Assembly: GCA_963743285.1 (NCBI GenBank)
Contig: CAVUPF010000005.1
Location: 124,001 to 188,000, forward strand
DNA length: 64,000 bases
DNA from: CAVUPF01 sp963743285
GTDB taxonomy: Bacteria; Actinomycetota; Thermoleophilia; Solirubrobacterales; 70-9
Reading direction: 5' to 3'
Positions 53,996 through 63,322 of this stretch are shown here, one piece after another; position 1 is the stretch's first letter; each line of letters begins with the position of its first letter. A program made the translations under genes and the position numbers. The notes below the pieces were generated by a model. The model was not told the DNA's origin and made no database searches. It worked only from the letters and a program-made list of their open reading frames with translations.

Positions 53996-54371
53996 CGCCT
54001 TCAAGCGCGCCCTGACCGGCGAGGTGATCGCCCGCTTCGAGCGCAAGGGACTGCGCATCGCGGCATTGAAGACGATGCGAGCCGACGAGCCGATCGCCAA
54101 CCGGCACTACGCAGAGCACGCCGAGAAGCCCTTCTTCGGCGAGCTGGTCTCCTTCATCACCGGCGGCACGCTCGTGGCGATGGTGCTGGATGGCCCCGAC
54201 GCCGTCGCCGCCGCCCGGCAGCTGATCGGCGCGACCAACCCGGTCGAGGCGGCCCCCGGCTCGATCCGCGGCGACTTCGCCCTCGAGGTCACCTTCAACA
54301 TGGTCCACGGCTCCGACTCCGAGCAGTCCGCCGAGCGCGAGATCGAGATCTGGTTCCCAGAGCTGTCCTGA
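53964..54371 (+). CDS. ndk: Nucleoside diphosphate kinase
   Basis: 135 residues from GTG 53964, preceded by AAGGAG. RTLVLVKPDAFKR at the start, the Kpn loop region, and the active-site His in FNMVHGSDS (about residue 118) are all present. It balances NTP and dNTP pools by phosphate transfer through that histidine. It overlaps the zinc-ribbon gene and is followed by maf, whose CTG start seems to overlap its TGA. Confidence 0.93.
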   Translation: MSRTLVLVKPDAFKRALTGEVIARFERKGLRIAALKTMRADEPIANRHYAEHAEKPFFGELVSFITGGTLVAMVLDGPDAVAAARQLIGATNPVEAAPGSIRGDFALEVTFNMVHGSDSEQSAEREIEIWFPELS

Positions 54372-54916
54372 GCGTCGTACTCGCATCCGGCTCTCCCCAG
54401 AGGAACGGAGATCCTTCGGAAGCTGGGAGTCGAGTTCGAGGTGGTGGTCCCAGGCGTCGAGGAGCTGAGCGGCGGCGACCCCGAGGTCGAGGTGCTCGAG
54501 AACGCCCGGTGAAGGCTGCCGCCGTGGGGCGGGGTGGGTTGGTGATCGCATGCGACACCGAGGTCGTTATCGACGGGCGCACGCTGGGCAAGCCCGCAGA
54601 CGAGGCGCAGGCCGGCGAATACCTGGAGTTGCTCTCGGCCCGGGAGCATCGGGTGATGAGCGGCTTGGTGCTGCGCTCCGGCGATCGGGAGCGGAGCGGG
54701 GTGGAGCAGACGACGGTCGTGTTCAGGGAGCTGGGCGAGGCGGAGAGGGCGCGGTACGTGCGGTTCGGGGAGTGGCGCGGGCGTTCGGGTGGGTACGCGA
54801 TCCAGACCTTGGGCTCGACGCTGGTGAAGCGGATCGAGGGGAGCGTCTCAAACGTGGTGGGGCTGCCGGTCGGGCTGCTGGTCGAGCTGGCCCCGGAGCT
54901 CTTTGAGTCGGGCTGA
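54368..54916 (+). CDS. maf: Maf-like nucleotide pyrophosphatase, frameshifted
   Basis: The family start VVLASGSPQR lies immediately behind ndk, probably from a CTG overlapping the ndk stop. One extra base near 54401 and one missing base near 54507 move the middle part (EILRKLGVEFEVVVPGVEEL) into another frame; then KAAAVGRGGLVIACDTEVV carries the catalytic Asp, followed by LGKPAD and YAIQTLGSTLVKRIEGSVSN. The corrected protein of about 182 residues is complete. It hydrolyses non-canonical or modified NTPs (dTTP/UTP type or m7GTP type not resolved). Confidence 0.83.
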   Translation: MSVVLASGSPQRNGDPSEAGSRVRGGGPRRRGAERRRPRGRGARERPVKAAAVGRGGLVIACDTEVVIDGRTLGKPADEAQAGEYLELLSAREHRVMSGLVLRSGDRERSGVEQTTVVFRELGEAERARYVRFGEWRGRSGGYAIQTLGSTLVKRIEGSVSNVVGLPVGLLVELAPELFESG

Positions 54917-55068
54917 TCGCCGCCCGCCCGCCCCCCTCAAGCCTCGAGCGCCGCTGTTGTGGAGGCGTCCATTTGTTCAAGCTAGTCTGATCGGGCTCCG
55001 CCGTCTGCGGGGGGGCGAATGACCGGCTTGCGGCGTCTGGGATGATCAGCCCGCGAGTTTCTTCCAAA

Positions 55069-56120
55069 ATGGGCCTTTTCAGCTACCTGACTCGACTCGG
55101 CGGCCGCGACATGGCGGTCGACCTCGGCACCGCCAACACGCTCGTCTACGTGCGCGGTCGCGGAATCGTGCTCTCGGAGCCCTCGGTGGTGGCGATCGAC
55201 TCCGCAATCGGGCAGGTCCATGCAGTCGGGGTCGAAGCGAAGCGGATGCTCGGCCGCACCCCGGGCAACGATCACCGCGATCCGTCCGCTCAAGGACGGC
55301 GTGATCGCCGACTTCGAGGTCACCGAACAGATGCTGCGCCACTTCATCCAGTCGGTGCACTCGAACCGCTTCGCCCACCCGCGGGTCGTCGTCTGCGTGC
55401 CCTCCGGCGTCACCGGGGTCGAGAAGCGCGCGGTCGAGGAGGCCTGCCTCTCGGCCGGCGCCCGCCAGGCCTACCTGATCGAGGAGCCGATGGCGGCGGC
55501 GATCGGCGCCGGGCTGCCGGTCGGCCGAGCCGACCGGCTCGATGATCGTCGACATCGGCGGCGGCACCACCGAGGTCGCGGTGATCAGCCTCGGCGGGAT
55601 CGTCGTCTCGCAGTCGATCCGGGTCGGCGGCGACGAGCTCGACGACGCGATCGTCGCCCACTGCAAGAACAAGTACAAACTCGCGATCGGCGCCCAGACG
55701 GCCGAGGAGGTCAAGCTCGAGGCCGGCTCGGCGTCGCCGCTGCCGACGGAGATCCGCACCGAGATCCGCGGCCGCGACCTGGTCAGCGGCCTGCCGAAAA
55801 CGATCGAACTGACCTCCGAGGAGGTGCGCGAGGCGCTCGAGGAGCCGGTCGGCCACATCGTCGACGCGGTCAAGGAGACCCTCGACCAGACGCCGCCGGA
55901 GCTGGCAGGCGACATCATGGACCGCGGCATCACCCTGGCCGGCGGCGGCGCCCTTCTGCAAGGCCTCGAGCAGCGCCTCCACGACGAGTGCCAGATGCCC
56001 TGCCAGCTGGCAGAGTCGCCGCTGACCTGCGTCGCGGTCGGCTCGGGCATCTCGCTTGAGGAGTTCGAGACGATCCACCGCGCCAGCGAAAACAATTCCG
56101 GAGCGCGGCGCTTTGCTTAG
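55069..56120 (+). CDS. mreB: Rod-shape protein MreB, frameshifted
   Basis: ATG 55069. The actin-fold phosphate-1 loop MAVDLGTANTLVYVRGRG is at the N-terminus, phosphate-2 IVDIGGGTTEVAVISLGG in the middle, and the adenosine motif GITLAGGGALLQGLE near the end. One extra base near 55267 and one near 55523 break the frame; both lie between well-conserved segments, so the corrected protein of about 350 residues is complete. It forms membrane filaments guiding elongation. It is the first gene of mreB-mreC-mreD-mrdA-rodA, with about 150 non-coding bases ahead for a promoter. Confidence 0.9.
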
Positions 56121-56156
56121 CCGCCGCTCATGTAAAGCCCAAACTAGGCCTTCACC

Positions 56157-57006
56157 GTGTACCGAAAGCAAGTACGCCGCCGTAGGGCGGTCCTAGCGCT
56201 GTTGATCATCGGCTCCTTCGTGTTGCTGTCGCTCACCTACGGGCAGGGCTCCGACGGCTTGCAGCGCGGCGTAGCGACGATCTTCAGCCCACTGCAGGAA
56301 GTCGCCAGCCGGGGGCTGAAGCCCGCCCGCGACCTGGTCAACTGGTTCGATCAGACCTTCGACGCGCGGGGCCGCGACAGCCGACTGGAGGCCGAGCTGG
56401 AGAAGGCCCGCCGCCAGGCGATCGGCCGACCAGGCGGCGATCGCCGAAAACGCCCAGTTCCGCAAGCTCCTGCTCGCTCGACCGAAACGTGCGTCCCCAG
56501 CGCCTACAAGCCGGTCACCGGCCGGGTGATCGCCCGCTCGCCGACCGTCTGGTACTCCGCCGTGACCATCGACGTTGGCAGCGGCGAAGGGGTCGCAGTA
56601 AACGATCCGGTGATCGACGGCGACGGCCTGGTCGGCAGGGTCGCGGCGGTGACCGGCGGCTCGTCGCAGGTGGTGCTGATCTCCGACCACTCCAGCGCGG
56701 TCGCGGCCAAAGTCGTCCCGGCAGGGGGTGCAAGGCCTCGTCAAGCCCGTCGTCGGCAACTCCGACGACACTGATCCTCGACTTCCTCGACTCGAGCATG
56801 CAAATCCATCGGGGCGAGACGGTCGTCACCGCCGGCTGGCGCGCCCAGGGGCTCGACTCGCGTTCCCTCCCAACCTTCCGGTCGGCGAAGTGACGAGCGC
56901 CTCGATCGGCGAACAGGAGGCGCGCCAACAGGTGTCCGTGCGTCCCTACGCCGACCTGCGCAACCTCGAAATGCTGCAGGTGCTGACCGGGGGCTTGCGC
57001 CAGTGA
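56157..57006 (+). CDS. mreC: Rod-shape protein MreC, frameshifted
   Basis: GTG 56157. One N-terminal helix (AVLALLIIGSFVLLSLTYG), then the coiled coil (SRLEAELEKARRQA, IAENAQFRKLL) and the beta-domain (VTGRVIARSPTVWYSAVTIDVGSGEGVAVNDPVID, GLVGRVAAVTGGSSQVVLISD, LPVGEVTSASI). Frame changes occur near 56428, 56468, 56494, 56727, 56771 and 56867. The corrected product has normal length and order. It links MreB and PBP2 at the membrane. The stop overlaps the mreD GTG. Confidence 0.85.
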
Positions 57007-57555
57007 TCGTCACCCCGAAAATCCTCGCCCGGATCGTCGCGATCGTCGTCCTCGGGGTGGTGCTCCAGCTCAGCTTCTTCTCACAGGTCGGCCTCTTTCA
57101 CGTCAGTCCCGACATCCTGCCCGGCCCTGGTGGTCTCCCTGGGCCTGCTCGGCGGCACCATGACCGGCGTGGTGGCCGGGTTCTCGGTCGGCTTCCTAAT
57201 CGACTGCCTGCTGATCGAGCCGCTCGGGGCCAGCTCGCTCGTGCTGATCGCCATCGGCTATCTCGCCGGCCTGTTCCGCGAGCGCTTCGAGATCCACAGC
57301 CCGCTCGTCCCGCCGCTGCTCTGCATGGGGCTGACCCTGTTCGCCGAGCTGGGGTTCGGCCTGCTCCAGCTCCTGCTCGGGATCGACGCCACGGTCAGCG
57401 CAGCTCTGGTGCTGCGCGACGTGCTGATCAAAAGCATCTACGCGTTCTTCCTCGGCTGGCCGATCTACCTCGGCGTGCGGCGCGCGCTGCGACCGGCGCT
57501 GGTCGAGGACCCGACCGTGCGTCGGCGCAGGCAGCCGACCGTGCTGGGAGCCTAG
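57003..57555 (+). CDS. mreD: Rod-shape protein MreD, frameshifted
   Basis: GTG 57003 overlapping the mreC stop. The first 40 residues (MIVTPKILARIVAIVVLGVV, then LQLSFFSQVGLFHVSPDIL) are in one frame. One extra base near 57123 in a CCCGGCCC run shifts the rest (LVVSLGLLGGTMTGVVAGFS..LGASSLVLIAIGYLAG..KSIYAFFLGWPIYLGVRR) to another. The corrected protein of about 183 residues has five to six helices, as normal. It is a membrane partner of MreC in the elongasome. Confidence 0.83.
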
Positions 57556-57563
57556 GAGGGCCG

Positions 57564-59432
57564 ATGTACCTTCGCTCCGATGACCGTCGCCCCTCGATGA
57601 GCAGCGGCTTGGCGCTGCGCATCGCCGTCGTCGTCGGCCTGGCGCTGAGTCTCTTCGCGGTGCTCTTCTTCCGACTCTGGGACCTGCAGGTCCTCTCCGG
57701 CAAGAAGTACCTGGAAGAAGCGAACAACAACCGCACCCGCGCGTTCCGGGTCGAAGCGCCGCGCGGCAAAATACTCGCTCGCAATGGCAAGGAACTGGTC
57801 GACAACCGCACCAGCCTGGCGCTCGAGGTCGACCCGCAGAAGCTGCCGGCGCCGGCAGCGAGGCGCCAAGCCGAGCTGGCCCGGCTCGGTGCGGTCGCCC
57901 ACATGTCACTGCGCCAAGTGCGCAGGACGATGCACCAGCAGCTCGCGGTGGCCGGCGGCGCCCCGATCACCCTGCGCCGCGACGTCGGCTATGACCTCGT
58001 CTACTACCTGCAGGAAAACCAGAGCAGCTTTCCCGGGGTACAGGTACAGCGGGTCTTCGTCCGCAACTACCCGGGCGGGACGCTGGCCGCGCACGTGCTG
58101 GGCACGGTCGGGGAGATCAACGAAGAAGAACTGAAGGAACCGCGTCACCGCGGCCTGCAGCCGGGGGACGAGGTCGGCAAAGGCGGGGTCGAGCAGACTT
58201 ATGACCGCTACCTGCGCGGCAAGCCGGGCATCACCCGCATCCAGGTCAACGCGCTCGGCGAGCCGACCCCCGGCGGGGAACTGGTCTCCAAGTCGCCCGT
58301 CCCCGGCGACAACCTGAAGCTCTCGCTGATCGCCAAGGTGCAGGAAGCGGGAGAACAGGCGCTCGCCTCCCGCGGCCTGCCGGGCGCCTTCCTGACGATG
58401 AACGTCCACAACGGCCAGATCCTCGCCCTCGGCTCCTACCCGACCTACGAACCGAGCGTCTTCACCAAACCGCTGACCCAGGCCCAGGCCAACAGTCTCT
58501 ACAGCAATCCGCTCTCGCCGCTCACCAACCGCGCCACCGAAGGGCTCTATCCGACCGGCTCGACCTTCAAGCTGATCACCGCGATGGCGGCGCTGAACAG
58601 CGGCGTGATCACCCCGGAAACGACGATCGTCGACAGCGGCGCGCTGACGGTCGGCAGCGAGAGCTTCCACAACGCGGGCGGCGCAGCCTACGGCGCCCTC
58701 ACCCTGGTGCCGGCGATCAAGGTCTCAGACGACGTCTTCTTCTACACCCTCGGGTACAAAATGTGGAACACCAACGCGCTTCAGCACTGGGCCCACCTGC
58801 TCGGGATCGGCCGGCCGACCGGGATCGACCTGCCCGAGCAGCAGAAGGGGCTGCTGCCCAGCAAGCAGTTGATAGAAGCTCGCTACAAGCGGGGGGAAGT
58901 CGAAGGCCCCTGGTCGCCGGGGGACAACATCCAGCTGGCGACCGGCCAGGGGTTCCTGCAGACGAACCCCTTGCAGATGGCGATCGCCTACGCGACGGTG
59001 GCCAACGGCGGCACCGTGCCGACCCCGCACGTCGGGATGCAGGTCGACGATCCCGCCGGCCGCGTGCTGAGGGAAATCGAACCGCCGCCGCGCCGCCACG
59101 TCGACGTTAACCCCACCTACCGGGCGGCGATCCTCGAAGGCATGCACGAGGCGGCGCAGAGCGCCGGCGGCACCTCCTACGCGGTCTTTGGCAACTTCCC
59201 GGTGCCGGTCGCGGGGAAGACCGGAACCGCGGAACGGCTGCCCCATCGCGAACAGTCCTGGTACATCGTCCTGGCCCCGTACCCGAACCCGCGTATTGTC
59301 ACTGCCGTGACGATCGAGGAAGGCGGCTTCGGGGTCGAATCGGCGGCGCCGGCCGCGCTCAAGATCCTCGAGGCCTACTACCACAAGCACACGACCGGCC
59401 CCGCCGGCCCCAACGGGGGGAGTCCGGGCTGA
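57564..59432 (+). CDS. mrdA: Penicillin-binding protein 2 (elongation transpeptidase)
   Basis: 622 residues, ATG after GGAGGG. N-terminal anchor (IAVVVGLALSLFAVLFF), the dimerisation domain with RGKILARNGKELV, and the transpeptidase domain: active-site Ser333 in TGSTFKLITA, the S-x-D motif in KVSDDVFFYTLG, and KTG in PVAGKTGTAE. It cross-links peptidoglycan during rod elongation together with RodA, whose ATG overlaps this stop. Unlike the three genes upstream it is free of frameshifts. Confidence 0.93.
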   Translation: MYLRSDDRRPSMSSGLALRIAVVVGLALSLFAVLFFRLWDLQVLSGKKYLEEANNNRTRAFRVEAPRGKILARNGKELVDNRTSLALEVDPQKLPAPAARRQAELARLGAVAHMSLRQVRRTMHQQLAVAGGAPITLRRDVGYDLVYYLQENQSSFPGVQVQRVFVRNYPGGTLAAHVLGTVGEINEEELKEPRHRGLQPGDEVGKGGVEQTYDRYLRGKPGITRIQVNALGEPTPGGELVSKSPVPGDNLKLSLIAKVQEAGEQALASRGLPGAFLTMNVHNGQILALGSYPTYEPSVFTKPLTQAQANSLYSNPLSPLTNRATEGLYPTGSTFKLITAMAALNSGVITPETTIVDSGALTVGSESFHNAGGAAYGALTLVPAIKVSDDVFFYTLGYKMWNTNALQHWAHLLGIGRPTGIDLPEQQKGLLPSKQLIEARYKRGEVEGPWSPGDNIQLATGQGFLQTNPLQMAIAYATVANGGTVPTPHVGMQVDDPAGRVLREIEPPPRRHVDVNPTYRAAILEGMHEAAQSAGGTSYAVFGNFPVPVAGKTGTAERLPHREQSWYIVLAPYPNPRIVTAVTIEEGGFGVESAAPAALKILEAYYHKHTTGPAGPNGGSPG

Positions 59433-60628
59433 TGTACGCGACCCGCGCCCGCCAGGCTCGCCCCGAGCCATTCGTCGCCCGGCCCGGCATCGTCGAGCGG
59501 CTTGGCCTGCCCTACATGGACGCGACGCTGGCCCTGTCGGCGATCGCCCTGATCGGCTTCAGCACCTTCGTGCTGGGTCAGGCGACCCTTCACGACGTCC
59601 CCGGCGACCCCCACTACTACCTCGACCGCCAGGTCGTCTACGGCGTGCTCGGCATCGTCGGGATGCTGGCCTTAACCCGCGTCGACTACTCGCGCTTCCG
59701 CGAGCTGCGGGTCGGTATCTACACCTTCCTCTGTGCCAGCATCGCGCTGATCTTCGTCTTCGGCATCGCGGCGCGCGGCTCGCGGCGCGCCTTCGAACTC
59801 CCCTTCTTCAGTTTCCAGCCATCTGAGCTCGGCAAGCTCCTGCTCGTGCTTGCGCTCGCCGGGTTCGTCATCGATGGCGCCAGGCGCGGTTCTGCGAGGC
59901 AGCGCACGGTGCGCTACCTCTGCCTCGGCCTGGCACCGGCTGCGCTCGTCTTCTTGCAGCCCGACCTCGGCACCTCACTGGTGTTCGCGGTCGCAACACT
60001 CGCCGTGATGTACTTCGGAGGCGTCCGCTGGACGCACTTCGCGCTGATCGGCGGGGCCCTCGTCGCACTCATAACGCTGGTCCTTGTGGTGGCGCCCGCA
60101 GTCGGGACGCCGGTACTGAAGGGCTATCAGGGAGAAAGGCTGACCTCGTTCCTGCACCCCAGTCAGAACCCTCGCAACGCGGGCTACCAACAGCACCAGG
60201 CACTGATCGCCATCGGCTCCGGGGAGAAGACCGGGCGCGGCGATCAGGCCACTCAAACGGGGCTCGACTTCGTCCCTGAGCGGAGCACCGACTTCATCTT
60301 CGCGGTGATCGGTGAGCGCTACGGATTTGTCGGAGCCGCGTTCGTCCTGTCCCTATACGCCCTGCTGATCTGGCGGGCGCTGCGGATTGTGACGCTCTCG
60401 AAGAACTCCTACGGAACACTTGTGGCGGGCGGGATCGCCGTCTCGCTGCTGTTCCAGGTTTTCGTCAACGTGGGGATGAACCTCGGGATCATGCCGATCA
60501 CCGGGGTCCCCTTACCGCTGATGAGCTACGGAGGGTCCTCCGTGCTCGCGACGTTCCTCGCGATAGGCGTTCTACAGAGCATCCACATCCAAGCGCGGCT
60601 CGGCCAGAAGGGCAGGTTCGCCTGGTAA
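59432..60628 (+). CDS. rodA: RodA/FtsW-type peptidoglycan glycosyltransferase
   Basis: 398 residues with about ten helices. SEDS landmarks are FSFQPSELGKLLLVLALAGF, QPDLGTSLVFAVATLAVMYFGG, the long outside loop with GYQQHQALIAIGSGEKTGRG, PERSTDFIFAVIGERYGFVG and GVPLPLMSYGGSSVLATF near the end. It polymerises lipid II with PBP2. Start and stop overlap as TGATG with mrdA, so synthesis is coupled. The context makes RodA, not FtsW, the likely identity. Confidence 0.92.
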   Translation: MYATRARQARPEPFVARPGIVERLGLPYMDATLALSAIALIGFSTFVLGQATLHDVPGDPHYYLDRQVVYGVLGIVGMLALTRVDYSRFRELRVGIYTFLCASIALIFVFGIAARGSRRAFELPFFSFQPSELGKLLLVLALAGFVIDGARRGSARQRTVRYLCLGLAPAALVFLQPDLGTSLVFAVATLAVMYFGGVRWTHFALIGGALVALITLVLVVAPAVGTPVLKGYQGERLTSFLHPSQNPRNAGYQQHQALIAIGSGEKTGRGDQATQTGLDFVPERSTDFIFAVIGERYGFVGAAFVLSLYALLIWRALRIVTLSKNSYGTLVAGGIAVSLLFQVFVNVGMNLGIMPITGVPLPLMSYGGSSVLATFLAIGVLQSIHIQARLGQKGRFAW

Positions 60629-60677
60629 TCCCGAAGGGGAGAGGCGAATGCGTACCTATCTGAACTGAGCTGACCAA

Positions 60678-62522
60678 ATGAAAAAGACAATCCTGGTTTC
60701 CGCCGACAGCGGCGAGACCCGCGTCGCCGTCCTCGAGTCGAAGGCAAAAGGAGGCAAGCGCGACATCGCCGAGCTCTACATCGAGCGCCGGGGCCGCCGC
60801 TCGATCGTCGGCAACATCTACAAGGGGAAGGTCGACAACGTCCTTCCCGGCATGGAGGCCGCCTTTGTCGATATCGGCCTCGAGCGCAACGGCTTCCTGC
60901 ACGTCGATGAGATCGTCCTGCCCGGCGGCGAGCAGGCGCCGAAGCGTGGCCGGGGGACCGGGCGCCGCATCAACGAGCTGATCAAGCCCGGGCAGGAGAT
61001 CGTCGTGCAGGTGGTGAAGGACCCGTTGAAGACGAAGGGCGCCCGGCTCTCGATGAACGTCTCGATCGCCGGCCGCTACCTCGTCTACGCGCCGCAGGGC
61101 AGCGGCGTCGGGGTGAGCCGCCGGCTGAGCGACTCCGAGCGTGACCGGCTGCGCAAGATGGTCGACCACACCTACGAGGGCCCCGGTGGGCTGATCGTCC
61201 GCACCGCCGCGCACGGGGCGAAAAAATCCGACTTCGTGCGGGAGATCGGCTACCTGCACAAGCTCAACGACGTGCTCGCCCGCCGTACCGCGGAGACCAA
61301 GGCGCCCAACCTCCTCTTCCAGGAGGCAGACCTCCCGGTGCGGGTGCTGCGCGACGTCTTCCTCAGCGACTTCGAGAAGGCAATCATCGACTCTCGCAAG
61401 CAGTTCGACCGGGTCACCGGCTTCTTCCAGCGCACCGCGCCGGAGCTGGTCGGCGGAGTCGAGCTCTACGAGGACCGCAAGCCGCTGTTCGAGAAGTGGG
61501 CGATCGACAGGGAGATCGCCTCGACCCTGAACCGCCGCGTCGACCTACCCTCCGGCGGTTATCTGATCGTCGACTACGCCGAGGCGCTGACCGTGATCGA
61601 CATTAACAGCGGCAGCTTCACCGGGCGCGGCAAAGGCGGCCTCGAGGAGACGATCACCAAAGTCAACACCGAGGCCGCCGAGGAGGTCGTGCGCCAGCTG
61701 CGGCTGCGCGACATCGGCGGGATCATCGTCATCGACTTCATCGACATGGCCCGCGCCCGCAACCGCGACAAAGTCCTGAAGACGCTGCGCAAAGCGCTCG
61801 ACGCCGATCGGTCGAAGAGCTATGTGGTCGAGGTATCGCCGCTCGGCTTGGTCGAGATGACTCGCCAGAATGTCACCGACGGGGTGCGGGAGATCCTCAC
61901 CGCGCCCTGTCCGACTTGCGCAGGCGAGGGCGTTGTGCTCTCCGCCGAGACGGTGGCGCTGGAGGGCCTGCGCAAGCTGCGCGACATCGCCGCCGAGCAC
62001 CCCGAGCCCGAGGCCTTCCTGTTGCGGGTCAACCCGAAAGCGGTGAGGGAGCTGACCGGCCCCGATAGTGGTCTGACCGAGCTGGAGGCCGAGACCGGCA
62101 AGCAGTTTCACTTCGAGGGCGGCGACGCGCTGCCGATCGACACCTTCGACCTGGTCGAGTCGGGTAGCCGCGAGGAGATCGAGGAGCGGGCGCTGCCGTT
62201 CAAGGTTGGCGAGGAGGTGTTGGTCAAGATCGATGAGCCGCACATGTACAACGCCGACGACGCGGTCGCCCGCATCGACTCCTACATCGTCAGCGTCACC
62301 GGCGGCGGGCGCTTCGTCGGGCAGCGGAAGCTGGTGCGTATCGAGGCGGTGGCGCGCTCCGCGGCAACCGCATCGCTGCCCGGGGTGGAGGCGAGCAACG
62401 GGGCCGCGGGGGGCGAGGAGGACGGCCCCGAGCTACACTCCGGCGCCTCGCGCAGCCCGAGCCGCGGCCGCAGGGGCGGTCGTGGGCGTTCGCGCGCCAA
62501 CCAAAGCAGCAAGGACGAGTGA
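60678..62522 (+). CDS. rng: Ribonuclease E/G family protein
   Basis: 614 residues. N-terminal S1 domain (GNIYKGKVDNVLPGMEAAFVDIGLERNGFLH), then the RNase-H-like and DNase-I-like catalytic parts with the metal-binding Asp residues in LTVIDINSGSF and GGIIVIDFIDM, and the zinc-link CPTCAGEG (about residue 412) used for dimerisation. The C-terminal end is an Arg/Gly/Ser-rich disordered tail (SRGRRGGRGRSRAN). It matures rRNA and degrades mRNA. The length suits RNase G-like enzymes with a short tail. rplU follows at once. Confidence 0.92.
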   Translation: MKKTILVSADSGETRVAVLESKAKGGKRDIAELYIERRGRRSIVGNIYKGKVDNVLPGMEAAFVDIGLERNGFLHVDEIVLPGGEQAPKRGRGTGRRINELIKPGQEIVVQVVKDPLKTKGARLSMNVSIAGRYLVYAPQGSGVGVSRRLSDSERDRLRKMVDHTYEGPGGLIVRTAAHGAKKSDFVREIGYLHKLNDVLARRTAETKAPNLLFQEADLPVRVLRDVFLSDFEKAIIDSRKQFDRVTGFFQRTAPELVGGVELYEDRKPLFEKWAIDREIASTLNRRVDLPSGGYLIVDYAEALTVIDINSGSFTGRGKGGLEETITKVNTEAAEEVVRQLRLRDIGGIIVIDFIDMARARNRDKVLKTLRKALDADRSKSYVVEVSPLGLVEMTRQNVTDGVREILTAPCPTCAGEGVVLSAETVALEGLRKLRDIAAEHPEPEAFLLRVNPKAVRELTGPDSGLTELEAETGKQFHFEGGDALPIDTFDLVESGSREEIEERALPFKVGEEVLVKIDEPHMYNADDAVARIDSYIVSVTGGGRFVGQRKLVRIEAVARSAATASLPGVEASNGAAGGEEDGPELHSGASRSPSRGRRGGRGRSRANQSSKDE

Positions 62523-62524
62523 GC

Positions 62525-63004
62525 ATGTACGCAGTGATCGAAAGCGGTGGCAAGCAGTACAAGGTCGAGAAGGGGACCTCCCTGCTCGTCGACCGCCTCA
62601 GCGCAAAGGAGGGCGAGAAGGTCGCCCTGCGGGCAGTGATGTTCCGCGACAAGGAGGTGATCGCCGAGCCGAAGGAGCTGGAGAAAGTCAAGGTCGAGGC
62701 GACCGTCGCCGAGCATCTGCGCGGACCGAAGATCAAGGTCTTCAAATACAAGCCGAAGAAGGGCTACCGGCGCCGCGCCGGGCACCGCTCCGAGCTGACC
62801 AAGCTCGAGGTGACCGAAATCAACCTGGTGACCCGAAAAGCGGCGGAGCGAAAAGAGCCGGCGGAGCGAAAAGAGCCGGCGGAGCAAAGGGCGACCGTGG
62901 CGGGCAAGGCGGCTGCTAAAAAACCCGCCGCGCAGAAAGCCGACGCCAGGAAACCGGCTGCGAAGCGGACCGCGGCGAAGAAGGAGGGCTCCGATGGCTC
63001 ATAA
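62525..63004 (+). CDS. rplU: Ribosomal protein L21 with Lys/Ala-rich extension
   Basis: 159 residues from ATG 62525; a GTG six bases earlier overlaps the rng stop and is also possible. Residues 1-102 are a standard L21 (YAVIESGGKQYKVEKG, then FKYKPKKGYRRRAGHRS). The extra 55 residues are rich in Lys, Ala and Glu; they begin with two exact copies and one partial copy of an 18-bp unit (62843-62860, 62861-62878, 62879 onward; AERKEP repeated). Such basic tails occur in high-GC actinobacteria and probably add rRNA contacts. Confidence 0.95.
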   Translation: MYAVIESGGKQYKVEKGTSLLVDRLSAKEGEKVALRAVMFRDKEVIAEPKELEKVKVEATVAEHLRGPKIKVFKYKPKKGYRRRAGHRSELTKLEVTEINLVTRKAAERKEPAERKEPAEQRATVAGKAAAKKPAAQKADARKPAAKRTAAKKEGSDGS

Positions 63005-63245
63005 GAAGGGACTTGGCTCCAGCCGCAACGGCCGCGAATCCAACCCCAACATGCTCGGGGTCAAGGTGTTCGCCGGGCAGAAGGTCTCCGGGGGCGAGAT
63101 CATCGTGCGCCAGCGGGGGACTCGGTTTTGGCCCGGAAAAGGGACCGGGCTGGGGCGAGACCACACGATCTTTGCGACGCGAGCCGGGACGGTTGACTTC
63201 AAACCGTCGCGGCGCGGGCGCACCATCTCGGTTCTCCAGGACTAG
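62994..63245 (+). CDS. rpmA: Ribosomal protein L27
   Basis: 83 residues, start overlapping the rplU end by 11 bases. MAHKKGLGSSRNGRESNPNM is the conserved N-terminus reaching the peptidyl-transferase centre, without the extra leader that needs cleavage in Firmicutes; GVKVFAGQKVSGGEIIVRQRG and TIFATRAGTVDF follow. Normal length and order (rplU-rpmA-obgE). Confidence 0.97.
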   Translation: MAHKKGLGSSRNGRESNPNMLGVKVFAGQKVSGGEIIVRQRGTRFWPGKGTGLGRDHTIFATRAGTVDFKPSRRGRTISVLQD

Positions 63246-63322
63246 GGCCAAGCGGGGGACGGTCGGTCGCCGAACCCCTCTCCGGCCGCCCTTGCCGAGC
63301 TCCTCATACCCTCTACTCCGCG

